Shown here piece by piece: positions 43,491 to 52,030 of a DNA stretch of 64,000 nt. The stretch is taken from contig CBDCVZ010000010.1 in NCBI GenBank assembly GCA_965223215.1, forward strand, positions 7,564,001 to 7,628,000. Direction: 5' to 3'. The first letter of the stretch is position 1. Each line of letters begins with the position of its first letter. The notes below the pieces were generated by a model. It ran no database searches, was not told the origin of the DNA, and was given only the letters and a program-made list of their open reading frames with translations. The position numbers and the translations under genes were made by a program. This DNA comes from JABDMH01 sp965223215 (GTDB lineage Bacteria; Bacteroidota; Bacteroidia; Chitinophagales; Saprospiraceae).

Positions 43491-43910
43491 GATAGTGATT
43501 CATCTTCGAATATGTGGTAAAGCTGCTACCCATCTAGTCGCAAAGTTATTTCTGGGATCTTCCAGATCTTTAGTTCTTTCTTGGCTGATTTCACGCACGA
43601 TTCCCTTACCGATGGTTCCGAGATCACTTGGGTAAGCAGATGGCCAAGATATGCTTGCCCTGATCTCCACAGAAAAAAAAGTCGCCCACCGACCATCAGC
43701 AAGCTGGCCTCTGATGTACTAGATTGCTCCGAGACGTGAATCCTGGATTTTAAAATAATGGGGATCCCATCTCAGGTATTCTTATCGTCAAATTCGATTC
43801 GATTTTTATCATGGTTAATCGAATCGATCATGGTTTTCGTCGATTGCTTCAAACGATTAGGAACGAAAGTGAATGTTGGCCTGGTTGAATTCATAACTCA
43901 ACCAAATAAA
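43491..43910. other. Divergent intergenic region with an 11-bp dyad
   Basis: 420 bp between the histidine kinase gene and the first small lipoprotein gene. It holds one strong inverted repeat (43794-43827). The frame of the lipoprotein gene is open back to 43758 but those residues are not family-like. Confidence 0.5.
43794..43827. promoter_or_regulatory. 11-bp perfect inverted repeat upstream of the lipoprotein genes
   Basis: TCGATTCGATT (43794-43804) and AATCGAATCGA (43817-43827) around a 12-bp spacer. Each arm contains a doubled ATTCG/CGAAT word. It is 84 bp upstream of the ATG at 43911. It may be an operator or a leader hairpin. Confidence 0.35.
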
Positions 43911-44201
43911 ATGAAAACCACCAGTTTTACATTCTTTCTATTTATGGCGATTGTCATTTTGCTCGTTTCAGGTTGCGAGCTACCAACTTCATCAGATATG
44001 TGGGGCACCGCAGGCCAAAAAGGATTTCTACATGGCCTCTGGATGGGATTTATTGCTCCGCTCAAATTCATTGTCGCCTTTTTTGTAGACGACCTTAACC
44101 TCTATGCGCTTAGTAACAATGGTCAATGGTATGACTTTGGATTTCTCTTGGGTATTGGAGGATTTAGTGGGGGTATTTTTAGGTCATCTTGTCGAAGGTA
44201 A
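43911..44201 (+). CDS. Small lipoprotein with NNGxWYDFGFLLGIGGFSGG motif (copy 1)
   Basis: A 96-residue lipoprotein. I set the start at ATG 43911 (MKTTSFTFFLFMAIVILLVS, then GCEL): it gives a textbook lipobox (LVSGC) whereas the open frame from 43758 does not. The mature part has a hydrophobic segment GFLHGLWMGFIAPLKFIVAF and a second one, WYDFGFLLGIGGFSGGIF, preceded by SNNGQ. It is a tandem paralogue of the next gene, 54 bp downstream. Proteins of this kind occur in other Bacteroidota but I know of no function. The Gly-rich C-terminal helix suggests membrane insertion or oligomerisation. Confidence 0.75.
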   Translation: MKTTSFTFFLFMAIVILLVSGCELPTSSDMWGTAGQKGFLHGLWMGFIAPLKFIVAFFVDDLNLYALSNNGQWYDFGFLLGIGGFSGGIFRSSCRR

Positions 44202-44255
44202 GATCGTAATAGGAATACTTTAATTATTCACATCTGAAAACTAACTGCATTTAAT

Positions 44256-44543
44256 ATGAACTTTAAACTTCAACACCTCGTATTTTTTTTCCTAATCATA
44301 CTCTTGACTTCATGTGCTACGGAAGTAAGCCTCAGCGAGTGTGTTAATGTCGAGGAAGAAAGAGGGTTTTTATTTGGAATATTGCATGGATTTCTAGCAC
44401 CACTTACTTTTCTCATCGGAATTTTTTCAGAAACCGTTACCATGTACGATGTCAACAACAATGGTGGGTGGTATGACTTTGGATTCCTTTTGGGCATTGG
44501 AGGGTTCAGCGGAGGAATATTTAAATCAACTAAGAAGAAATAG
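44256..44543 (+). CDS. Small lipoprotein with NNGxWYDFGFLLGIGGFSGG motif (copy 2)
   Basis: A 95-residue paralogue of the previous gene: signal with lipobox LLTSC (Cys about residue 20), a polar stretch with SECVNVEEERG, then GFLFGILHGFLAPLTFLIGI, VNNNGGWYDFGFLLGIGGFS and a Lys-rich tail. The conserved pattern G-F-L-x-G-x-x-x-G-F-x-A-P-x-x-F-I and the WYDFGFLLGIGGFSGGIF block are shared with copy 1, whereas signal and linker diverged. The two are probably co-transcribed. Function unknown. Confidence 0.82.
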   Translation: MNFKLQHLVFFFLIILLTSCATEVSLSECVNVEEERGFLFGILHGFLAPLTFLIGIFSETVTMYDVNNNGGWYDFGFLLGIGGFSGGIFKSTKKK

Positions 44544-44721
44544 TCCGGCAGTCTCCCAATACTCGTGACGCAATCTTGTGTATTGGCCCCTCCAGGCAGC
44601 ATTCATAATAAGTTATGGAGCAATACTTTGGCAGCTAAGATTGCGATTGTTTTCACGGCGACTTTGGAGCGGTGGGAGAGGAACAGGAAATTGTCTACAT
44701 TTATTCCTTACTTTTCTAGGC

Positions 44722-45228
44722 ATGTTATTTAAAGGGTTCCTTGCGCTGATTTTAAGTTTGTTGCTAGCCTTTGCCATCTCGTGTATACTGCCAGGACCTA
44801 GTGAGGCAATGGGATCGATACACAGTACTTTTCCAAGTATGCGATCAGGAAGTGCATCGCTGTTTAGTTTTACCCAATTAAAATGGCTGGGATTCTGGCT
44901 GGGCTTCGGCTTTGTTCTCACCTTTGGAATTTGCCTCCTGATCTCGCTGCAAGGGAGAAACACTGCTAAGCAGAATCAGGTTTGGATTTGGTCATCCATA
45001 GGCATCGTCATTTACCTATTAGCCTACACCGTTCTGCTGATCATAGATTGTAATACTGCTGGACAACCTCTGGCACTCTGGGCTGGTTTTCCGGTGGCTA
45101 CTGCTTGGATGTTATTTGTGTTCAGCATTGTTCCGGCTTACTTTACGGTTCTTTATGTTAACAGATTCCGGGATTGGATCATGTCTGATGAGGATCAGGC
45201 CCAATTCGATGCTATGATAAATCTCTGA
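44722..45228 (+). CDS. Four-helix membrane protein of unknown function
   Basis: I set the start at ATG 44722 (MLFKGFLALILSLLLAFAIS), giving 168 residues; an in-frame GTG at 44578 would add 48 Arg/Trp-rich residues that look non-coding. Four transmembrane helices are visible: about 1-24, LKWLGFWLGFGFVLTFGICL, VWIWSSIGIVIYLLAYTVLL and AGFPVATAWMLFVFSIVPAY, with a polar loop between the first two and an acidic C-terminal tail (MSDEDQAQFDAMINL). I do not recognise the family. It follows the lipoprotein pair on the same strand and may share their transcript. Confidence 0.6.
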   Translation: MLFKGFLALILSLLLAFAISCILPGPSEAMGSIHSTFPSMRSGSASLFSFTQLKWLGFWLGFGFVLTFGICLLISLQGRNTAKQNQVWIWSSIGIVIYLLAYTVLLIIDCNTAGQPLALWAGFPVATAWMLFVFSIVPAYFTVLYVNRFRDWIMSDEDQAQFDAMINL

Positions 45229-45411
45229 CTCCGGAGTGTTAGCCTGCGGTGTCAAATGCGTCATTTTACCACCGCCGTGTACGGCATTTTTCTCCATCGA
45301 ATTAACTACCTTTCTGTCAATAGTCACCTGGATGAATGGAATTGTTTGGATTGCTAATCTTGCCTGAGTTAAATCCTTTTTCATATCGAAGCAAATAGAT
45401 ATCAAATCATA

Positions 45412-46866
45412 TTGATCTGCATTGGTGCCTATATGGTACTAATGATTATCATCGGCTTATGGGCTTTGAGGCGCACCAAATCGACGCATGATTTTTTCAT
45501 GGCAGGTCGAAATTTGGGTGTGATGGTTACCGCCTTTGCTGTATTTTCCAGTACCCTCAGCGGGTTTGGTTTTGTGGGAGGGCCCGGACTAGTCTATCGT
45601 CTGGGAATGAGTTCGGTTTGGATGATTGTCTGTGTAGTGATGGGATTTAATTTGGCCTTTTTCCTGCTGGCCAAGCGCATGCGTCTTTTGGCTGAGCTGG
45701 GACAAGCGGTTTCATTGCCTGATTTGGTGGCATTACGATATGGTAATAATACGACGCGATTACTAGCGGCCTTAGCCATCATTCTCGGTGTTTTAGGCTA
45801 TCTGGCAACGCAAATACTTGCGATGTCGATTGTACTTCAAGACATCCTGGTGCAGACTTCCTTCATTCCCCACATATCTCTGGAATGGAGCATGTTTATC
45901 TCGTGTTCCATCTTGGCCTTTTACAGTGTCGCGGGAGGCATCGTGGCGTCCGTCTATACCGATCTCGTACAAGGAGGAATAATGGTAATTGCAGCCATAC
46001 TTGTTTTTCTCACCGTGATGTATACTTTCGAAGGGGGATTTGGCGAAATCACTGCAGTTATCCACGAAGATGATCCGGTGGCCATGAGCCCCTGGGGAAC
46101 GGTTGGCATGATCGGGGCGCTCTCATGGTTTTTTGTATTTGGTTTAGGACTCGCCGGACAACCTCATGTGATCACGAAGATGATGATGTACAAGCAGGTA
46201 AGTGACGCACGGTATATCCTACCCATCTCTATTGGGGGATATTTTATTTCGGCTCTTTTATGGATCAGCATTGGTCTGGTCATGCGAGCCTTAGTGTTGA
46301 GTGGTCAGCAGCCGGAACTTGCCAGTGCGGATGCAGCGGCCTCCCAATTTTTGCAAAATTATGCGCATCCACTGCTGGCCGGAATCGTGTTTGCTGGTTT
46401 ATTTGCGGCCATTATGTCTACAGCAGATGCCTTCTTAAATATTGGCACCGCAGCGGTCATGCACGATATCCCACGCGGACTTGGAGTGAAGATCTCATCA
46501 GAGCTGCGGTGGGCTCGCATCACCACCGTATTGCTGATCACCTTTAGTGCGATTTTTGCACTTTACAGCGGAGATTTAATCGCCATTTTAGGAGCTTTTG
46601 GTTGGGGAACCTTTGCGGCTGCATTAGTTCCCGTCGTTGCCATTGGTTTTAATTGGAAACGAGCTACTCCTCGAGCAGCCAATACCGCTGTTTTGGCCAG
46701 TCTCATGGTGAATTTCTTGGTCAAGATATTTAAGATAAATCTTCCCTACAATTTCGATGTCGGAGCGCTGGCACTACTAATCTCGCTGGCCTTATTTATC
46801 GGCATTTCATTGGCATCAACGCCGCCAAAATTAGACAAGAAGGTTGAAATGATTATGGACCTCTGA
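45412..46866 (+). CDS. Sodium:solute symporter family transporter
   Basis: A 484-residue SSS-family transporter with about 13 transmembrane helices. Family features are clear: HDFFMAGRNLGVMVTAFAVF, SSTLSGFGFVGGPGLVYRLG (helix 2, sodium site), IVASVYTDLVQGGIM, GLAGQPHVITKMMMYK, and FAAIMSTADAFLNIGTAAVM. It imports an organic solute with Na+, but the substrate cannot be read. The start is atypical: the reading frame is open only to 45373 and holds no ATG before Met8 (45433), which would cut the first helix, so a TTG at 45412 is the best candidate. It is followed by the convergent nor operon. Confidence 0.88.
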   Translation: MICIGAYMVLMIIIGLWALRRTKSTHDFFMAGRNLGVMVTAFAVFSSTLSGFGFVGGPGLVYRLGMSSVWMIVCVVMGFNLAFFLLAKRMRLLAELGQAVSLPDLVALRYGNNTTRLLAALAIILGVLGYLATQILAMSIVLQDILVQTSFIPHISLEWSMFISCSILAFYSVAGGIVASVYTDLVQGGIMVIAAILVFLTVMYTFEGGFGEITAVIHEDDPVAMSPWGTVGMIGALSWFFVFGLGLAGQPHVITKMMMYKQVSDARYILPISIGGYFISALLWISIGLVMRALVLSGQQPELASADAAASQFLQNYAHPLLAGIVFAGLFAAIMSTADAFLNIGTAAVMHDIPRGLGVKISSELRWARITTVLLITFSAIFALYSGDLIAILGAFGWGTFAAALVPVVAIGFNWKRATPRAANTAVLASLMVNFLVKIFKINLPYNFDVGALALLISLALFIGISLASTPPKLDKKVEMIMDL

Positions 46867-46904
46867 AATATTATCACAGTGAGACAGATTTGTAATCCAG
46901 GGGT

Positions 46905-48656
46905 CTAGTGATTCTGAATTCGTCGGTATAAATTAGAGAGGGAATCAATAAGCATCTCGGGATGAGACAAGATGGTATAGTGGTTTTGACCAAACATTTG
47001 AGGTAGATAATATCTTGCCCGAGATTCGATGGCAATCGCATACGAATTTATTCTTTGAGCATACATTTCTTTCAGGGATTGCTTCACATCGGCAATGCCA
47101 TATTTGCCCTCATATTTATCATAGTCATTCGGCTTTCCATCTGATAAGAGTATCACCCACTTGTCTCGGGCAGCATGGTTTTCAATGAGCGCCTTGGCGT
47201 GTCGCAAAGCTGGTCCAATGCGAGTGTAGCCCTTCGGTTGAATATTTCCTAGGCAATTTTTTGCGCGATCCCAATCATCTGAAAAATTCTTGATGGGTAA
47301 GTACGCACAGTTGTTTCGGGTTTTCGAGTAAAAACCGCCAATGGCAAAATCCACGTGATAGTCGGTCATAACCTCACCAAACAAAATGACCGCCTCCTTT
47401 TCAACATCCAGCACCCGATATCCATCGGCGTAGCTATCGGTTGATAGACTGAGATCCAGGAGAAATAAAATAGCCAGGTCGGAATCTTTCTTGCGTTTGC
47501 CATAGTAAATGTTTTCCGACGGGGTGATACCAGACCGGATATCACTGAACCAATCCGCTAGTGCATCAATATCGATGCGCTCACCATCAGGCAATCTTTT
47601 GACCTCTCGACGTTTTTGATTTATTTGTGCAAATTTTCGGCGCAGGGCATTGAGCGTCTTGGTATTTTTCGATAAGCAGTCTTTGGCAAAATTAAGGTCT
47701 CCCTCGGGAAGTCCTTTAATAAATACTTTACAGTATTTCTTCTTGTACTGAGATTTTTTAGCATTCCATTCGTCGTAGATAAAGTGAGGCTCGCTACTGA
47801 CAACATCGCTACTCTCGGGAATGTAGCTTAAATCGCGAAAGTCTGCCTGATAAATGGATTCAGCCACCTCATCTGTACGTACCAGATGTTTGAGATTGAG
47901 TTCATTGAGAGCATCCGCGTCTTCTTGGAGGGTGTCATCTCCATCAAAACCCCGCCATACGCCACTAAACTCCTCGGCCGTTTCAACCTTTTCGAAATTG
48001 TGGGTCATGACATAGTCTTCTTGACTTTTCTTATCCACTTTAATGACTTCGGCTTCCTCCACTGCCTTGGACCTAATTTCAGTCTTTACCTTCAGAGAAT
48101 GACTGCCAGTTTTCTCATGATCGTATGCATCATGCACGTCGTGCTCAGATACATCATGGTCAGACATATGTTTACCGAAGAGCCAAAATCTAGGAATATT
48201 ATTTTCTTCAAAAAAAGGGAGAATAGATTCGTAAAAATGATATGCGGACCAGTAATTTTTCTTCAGGTCCGCAAGAATAGGGCTCGAGTATGACACTGAA
48301 ATGTGGCGTGCCTCTTCAAGTGTTTTGAAGGGGTAAGGCCTGGCCATCTCAGTCCTCTTCGCAAACTGGACGGCTAAATAGGCGGTTCTAAAAAGATAAA
48401 ATTGCAGGTTTTTTTCCACAGAAGGAAAAAGGGATACTTGAGATGGTAAATAAAACTGGTTATTTTTTAGGCCTCCTTCCATCTCTGCCGCTGTCACCTC
48501 TATATTTTCTCCCGTCAACGCACGAGCCAAGAGGATAAGGCGGCTAGAAACTTGATTTAAGTGGACGGCAAATGACTGATTCGCAGCTGCTTCCTTACCA
48601 AATCGTTTTTGGTAAAAAGCCATGAATTTTTTAAAGAGCAGCTGGTCAAGTTCCAA
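46905..48656 (-). CDS. norD: NorD-like von Willebrand A protein for nitric oxide reductase activation
   Basis: A 583-residue cytoplasmic protein. The C-terminal vWA domain (about 395-575) has the MIDAS motif DLSLST near residue 402 and ILLSDGKPNDYDKYEG; it is preceded by a charged linker and an N-terminal helical domain. NorD works with the MoxR-type ATPase NorQ to insert the non-haem iron into NorB. It starts 11 bp after the norQ stop and is the last gene of norCBQD. The middle region is rich in His/Asp (SDHDVSEHDVHDAYDHEKTG), unusual and possibly metal-binding. The end converges on the SSS transporter gene. Confidence 0.9.
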   Translation of the reverse strand: MELDQLLFKKFMAFYQKRFGKEAAANQSFAVHLNQVSSRLILLARALTGENIEVTAAEMEGGLKNNQFYLPSQVSLFPSVEKNLQFYLFRTAYLAVQFAKRTEMARPYPFKTLEEARHISVSYSSPILADLKKNYWSAYHFYESILPFFEENNIPRFWLFGKHMSDHDVSEHDVHDAYDHEKTGSHSLKVKTEIRSKAVEEAEVIKVDKKSQEDYVMTHNFEKVETAEEFSGVWRGFDGDDTLQEDADALNELNLKHLVRTDEVAESIYQADFRDLSYIPESSDVVSSEPHFIYDEWNAKKSQYKKKYCKVFIKGLPEGDLNFAKDCLSKNTKTLNALRRKFAQINQKRREVKRLPDGERIDIDALADWFSDIRSGITPSENIYYGKRKKDSDLAILFLLDLSLSTDSYADGYRVLDVEKEAVILFGEVMTDYHVDFAIGGFYSKTRNNCAYLPIKNFSDDWDRAKNCLGNIQPKGYTRIGPALRHAKALIENHAARDKWVILLSDGKPNDYDKYEGKYGIADVKQSLKEMYAQRINSYAIAIESRARYYLPQMFGQNHYTILSHPEMLIDSLSNLYRRIQNH

Positions 48657-48667
48657 AATCGGATCGT

Positions 48668-49477
48668 TTAGATCATGAGATCAGTCAGATCTTTTAAGGC
48701 CGTGAGCGTTTCTGGATCATCTGATAAGGGCTGCAGCATGCCCATTTCTGCCGATAAGCGCTTGGGGAGTCCAGACTTAATCAGCTTTGCTGCGTCCACT
48801 ATCAATCTAGTCGAAACGGTTTCCATTAATCCCAATTCCGTCAGGTTTCTGATCTTGGTGGCAACTTTTATAAGTTTCTTTGCGTCGGCATCAGCGATAC
48901 CTGTCTCATTGATCACAATATCTAATTCGACATCGTTGGGTGGGTAATCGAAAGACATAGCGACAAACCTTTGTCGGGTAGAGGGCTTCAGTTCTTTGAA
49001 TCCTCGCTGGTAGCCTGGATTATAAGAGGCGACGAGCATAAATGAATCCTCAGCTTGGATTTCCTTGGCCAGTTTATCAATATAGAGTTGTCTGCGGTGA
49101 TCAGTCAAAGAATGAATGGCGACGATGACGTCGGGACGGGCTTCCGCGATTTCATCCAGATAAATGATGAGTCCCTCCTTGACAGCGGTGGTCAGGGGGC
49201 CATCCTGCCATTCAGTTTGGGCACCCCTTAAAATATATCGACCGATGAGATCGGTTGACGATGTCTCTTCATGACATGCTACGGTAAGGAACCTAGTACC
49301 CAATTTTGCCGCCATGTATTCCACAAATCTGGTTTTTCCCGTTCCCGTAGGTCCCTTGAGCAGCAGGGGTAGCCTTTGGTGATAGCAGTGCTCGAATACT
49401 TGGACCTCCTTACCGATCTCTCGATAATAGGGTAAATTTTCAACGATAAGATCCTCGTGATTTGCATTTTCAAACAT
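48668..49477 (-). CDS. norQ: NorQ/CbbQ-type AAA+ ATPase (MoxR family)
   Basis: A 269-residue AAA+ ATPase with Walker A GPTGTGKT (residues 42-49), Walker B LIIYLDEIAEARPDV (about 106-120), sensor 1 in FMLVASYNPGYQRG and an arginine finger near KPSTRQRFV. The C-terminal extension is the CbbQ_C type helical region. It is the motor that, with the vWA partner NorD, remodels NorB for iron insertion. It lies 49 bp after norB and 11 bp before norD on one strand. Confidence 0.93.
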   Translation of the reverse strand: MFENANHEDLIVENLPYYREIGKEVQVFEHCYHQRLPLLLKGPTGTGKTRFVEYMAAKLGTRFLTVACHEETSSTDLIGRYILRGAQTEWQDGPLTTAVKEGLIIYLDEIAEARPDVIVAIHSLTDHRRQLYIDKLAKEIQAEDSFMLVASYNPGYQRGFKELKPSTRQRFVAMSFDYPPNDVELDIVINETGIADADAKKLIKVATKIRNLTELGLMETVSTRLIVDAAKLIKSGLPKRLSAEMGMLQPLSDDPETLTALKDLTDLMI

Positions 49478-49526
49478 TGCTATTTTATTTATGATTCAGC
49501 CCTAGAGATCAGTCGCGATTCATCGG

Positions 49527-50864
49527 TCATGATACACTTAGCATGGCTTCATCGGTGGGTTGACCGTATTTGAAGAAATTGACAATATAAAGAATGATGC
49601 CGGTCGTGAAAATTGCTGCAGCACCGATCAAAATCATGAAATGCACTTCCATAGCCTGTTGGGTCTCAATAAAACTGATGCCGACCTTCCGCTCCAAATA
49701 AACCTGAGTAACTCCGGCGGCAGCCAGTGCCGTGGTCATCCCGATCATCCCGATATTTGACAACCAGAACGCATAGTTGGCCCCCGGTTTGGTATACATT
49801 TTTCTGCCGGTTAGCAGGGGCATAGCGTAAGTAATCATTCCAAGTACTAACATTCCATAGGCACCCCAAAAGGCCAGGTGGCCGTGCATGGCAGTCACAA
49901 AAGTACCATGAGTCCAAAGATTTACACTGGGTAACGTATGGGCAACACCCAGTAGCCCGGCACCAACAAAGGAAATAATGGCGGTGCCCAAAGTCCAAGT
50001 AAGCGCTAATTTATTGGGATGTCTCTTTTCTCCTTTTCGATACATGGCAACTGCAAATAGAGCCATACCAAGAAAAGCCAAGGGCTCCATCGCTGAGAAA
50101 ATACCTCCAATCATTAACCAATATTTGGGTGTTCCGATGTAGTAATAGTGATGTCCGGTTCCCAACACACCCGAGAGAAAAGTTAAGCCCACGATCACAT
50201 AAAGCCACTTCTCAATCAGCTCGCGGTCAACACCGGTTAGTTTTATAAGCAGATAGGCCAGGATACCACCCATAATCAGTTCCCAAACTCCTTCTACCCA
50301 CAAGTGCACGACCCACCACCTAAAAAAGGAGTCCATCGTCTGATTATCAAACCAGACCATGCCGGGCAAGTATAGCAGAGCAGCAAAAAAGAGGCCCATC
50401 GTAAGGACCAATGAAGTAGTTGTTTTGCGCTTGCTTTTGTAAAGGGTCGCCATAATGATGTATAAAAACAACAACACATTGATTACCACCAGGTAGTCTA
50501 ACGGCCGGGGAATTTCTAAAAACTTTCGTCCTTCCCACCAGTTTAAGTGAAAACCAATGACCGAAACCACCCCTACTACGGCCAGGCTCCAAAATTGAAG
50601 TTTTGCCAGAGGTACGGAGATTAATTCATTCTCTGCCTCATCGGGTATAATGTAATAGGCGGCCCCCATAAAACCACTCAATAACCATACGACCAGTAAG
50701 TTTTTGTGCGTTGCTGTGGCCGCATTAAAGGGTATAATTTCATGTAATGGATCATAACCCATGTGGGCGAAAGCCATAATGAATCCATAGGCGATTTGTA
50801 ATAATAAAAGGACTACACTAAGTGCAAAGAACCAATAAGCTACTTGTTGTGATTTATATTTCAT
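49527..50864 (-). CDS. norB: Nitric oxide reductase catalytic subunit NorB (cytochrome c dependent type)
   Basis: A 445-residue haem-copper oxidase superfamily protein with about 12 helices that reduces 2 NO to N2O at the periplasmic side of the inner membrane. All expected ligands are present: His53 and His329 for haem b, His327 for haem b3, His187, His238 and His239 for FeB, and the cNOR-specific glutamates Glu191, Glu195 and Glu260 (HLWVEGVWELIMGG, GTGHHYYYIG, AMEPLAFLG, AMHGHLAFWG). The length fits cNOR, without the long N-terminal quinol-oxidising extension of qNOR. norC lies 81 bp upstream, norQ 49 bp downstream. Confidence 0.95.
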   Translation of the reverse strand: MKYKSQQVAYWFFALSVVLLLLQIAYGFIMAFAHMGYDPLHEIIPFNAATATHKNLLVVWLLSGFMGAAYYIIPDEAENELISVPLAKLQFWSLAVVGVVSVIGFHLNWWEGRKFLEIPRPLDYLVVINVLLFLYIIMATLYKSKRKTTTSLVLTMGLFFAALLYLPGMVWFDNQTMDSFFRWWVVHLWVEGVWELIMGGILAYLLIKLTGVDRELIEKWLYVIVGLTFLSGVLGTGHHYYYIGTPKYWLMIGGIFSAMEPLAFLGMALFAVAMYRKGEKRHPNKLALTWTLGTAIISFVGAGLLGVAHTLPSVNLWTHGTFVTAMHGHLAFWGAYGMLVLGMITYAMPLLTGRKMYTKPGANYAFWLSNIGMIGMTTALAAAGVTQVYLERKVGISFIETQQAMEVHFMILIGAAAIFTTGIILYIVNFFKYGQPTDEAMLSVS

Positions 50865-50945
50865 CTCGATTTGATTACGAAGTTATTTGAATATGTTGCG
50901 GCCAGAAGGCTGAGGGAGTAGATCAATCCTTGATCCATTGGCTTG

Positions 50946-51386
50946 CTAGTCTCTCGGTACAAATTCCTTTAGATCTGGTTCAGGAGGGAAGCCGTTGAGG
51001 TCCATTTTACTGATCCATTCAAAAAATGCTACCATATCCATGGCCTCATCTTCACTCATGCCATAGGCTACCATTTTTCGACCATGAGGTTGCCAGGGTT
51101 CTTCAGACATCATGACCGTTTTGATATAGTCTACTCCCTTTGTTTCGTAGACCTTGGTCAGCTCAGGTGCGTAGTACGCCCCTTCTCCCAGAATCGTATG
51201 GCAGCCCATACAATTATTTTTATCAAACAACTCCTTCCCTCTAACCACCGCTTCGGTCAGGTTTTCCTGATTGGTCTGCGCTGGGATACCACTAGACAGG
51301 GAATGCCACGAAAGACCTAAAAAGATGAGAAAAAATAGAACGGTACCTCCCAAAAAGAAGTTTCGTGCTTGGTTCTTAGATAACAT
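50946..51386 (-). CDS. norC: Nitric oxide reductase cytochrome c subunit NorC
   Basis: A 146-residue membrane-anchored monohaem cytochrome c: N-terminal anchor (GGTVLFFLIFLGLSW, about 13-27), haem motif CMGCH (Cys59, Cys62, His63) followed by TILGEGAYYAPELTKVY, and a Met ligand at about 105 or 110 in GRKMVAYGMSEDEA. It delivers electrons from periplasmic donors to NorB. It is the first gene of norCBQD, transcribed divergently from an Rrf2 regulator gene; the 158-bp shared region contains an imperfect dyad (51444-51476) 58 bp upstream of its ATG. Confidence 0.94.
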   Translation of the reverse strand: MLSKNQARNFFLGGTVLFFLIFLGLSWHSLSSGIPAQTNQENLTEAVVRGKELFDKNNCMGCHTILGEGAYYAPELTKVYETKGVDYIKTVMMSEEPWQPHGRKMVAYGMSEDEAMDMVAFFEWISKMDLNGFPPEPDLKEFVPRD

Positions 51387-51443
51387 GTGTGATTGGTTTT
51401 GATTTTCACTAAGGTTCGGTTACCAGTATGGTGATATTGACGA

Positions 51444-51476
51444 GATAAAGATAAAAAGACATTTATATCTGTTATC
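51444..51476. promoter_or_regulatory. Candidate Rrf2 operator between norC and the rrf2-type gene
   Basis: GATAAAGATA (51444-51453) and TATCTGTTATC (51466-51476) are inverted copies apart from one bulged base, 12 bp apart. A second small palindrome with GATATC and flanking A/T runs follows at 51478-51493. The dyad is about midway between the two divergent starts, where an NsrR-like repressor would control both. The assignment rests on position and symmetry. Confidence 0.45.
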
Positions 51477-51544
51477 GAAAAAGGATATCTTTTACATCAA
51501 TCAATAGCTTAAAGTTTAGTTTTACAAAAAGTGTCAGAGATCGC

Positions 51545-51970
51545 ATGTTTAGCAAATCTTGTGAATACGCACTTCGTTCCGTCTTATACTTGGCAACTCA
51601 CACCGATCGAGATCGGAAGATCGGTGCCGACGAATTATCGATTCGATTGGATGCACCCCGTCATTTTTTGGCCAAGATTCTGCAGCAACTGGCAAAAAAT
51701 CGCTTGATCTCCTCCGTGAGGGGACCCAAGGGAGGATTTTACCTGGGATCTGCGAATCTTGATGTTGATCTACTCAGCGTAATTGAATGCATGGACGGTC
51801 CAGACTTTTTCGAGACTTGTATGTTGGGTTTGCCCGAGTGCACAGATATAAACCCTTGTCCGCTGCATGAAGGAATGGTGGCTTGCCGAGAAAAAATGCT
51901 TGCCACCCTTAAGCAACAAACCATTCAAAATACGGCAGAGAGAATCAGAAAAGACAATTTGAAAATCTAA
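51545..51970 (+). CDS. Rrf2-family iron-sulfur regulator, NsrR-like
   Basis: A 141-residue Rrf2 regulator. The N-terminal winged helix (FSKSCEYALRSVLYLATHTD; HFLAKILQQLAKNRLISSVR; GPKGGFYLG) is followed by the cluster-binding segment with Cys92, Cys99 and Cys105 (TCMLGLPECTDINPCPLH), spacing C-x6-C-x5-C. Such proteins bind an Fe-S cluster that reacts with NO, oxygen or iron supply. Its divergent position to norCBQD strongly suggests that it senses NO and controls the reductase, as NsrR does elsewhere. The exact ligand is inferred. Confidence 0.88.
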   Translation: MFSKSCEYALRSVLYLATHTDRDRKIGADELSIRLDAPRHFLAKILQQLAKNRLISSVRGPKGGFYLGSANLDVDLLSVIECMDGPDFFETCMLGLPECTDINPCPLHEGMVACREKMLATLKQQTIQNTAERIRKDNLKI

Positions 51971-52030
51971 TACCGCAGCTGAACAAAGTGAGGCCTTTTA
52001 GCATCCTGGCTACCACAGAGCATCAAAAAG

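Noticed and set aside
43758..43910. N-terminal extension of the first small lipoprotein
   Set aside because: The later ATG at 43911 gives a correct lipoprotein signal; the extension would bury it.
45112..45405. 97-codon minus-strand frame overlapping the four-helix protein gene
   Set aside because: Most of it is antisense to a better supported gene and has no family features.
51478..51493. FNR/CRP-type site search near norC
   Set aside because: No TTGAT-N4-ATCAA type site was found in the shared promoter region; only the Rrf2-style dyad was kept.
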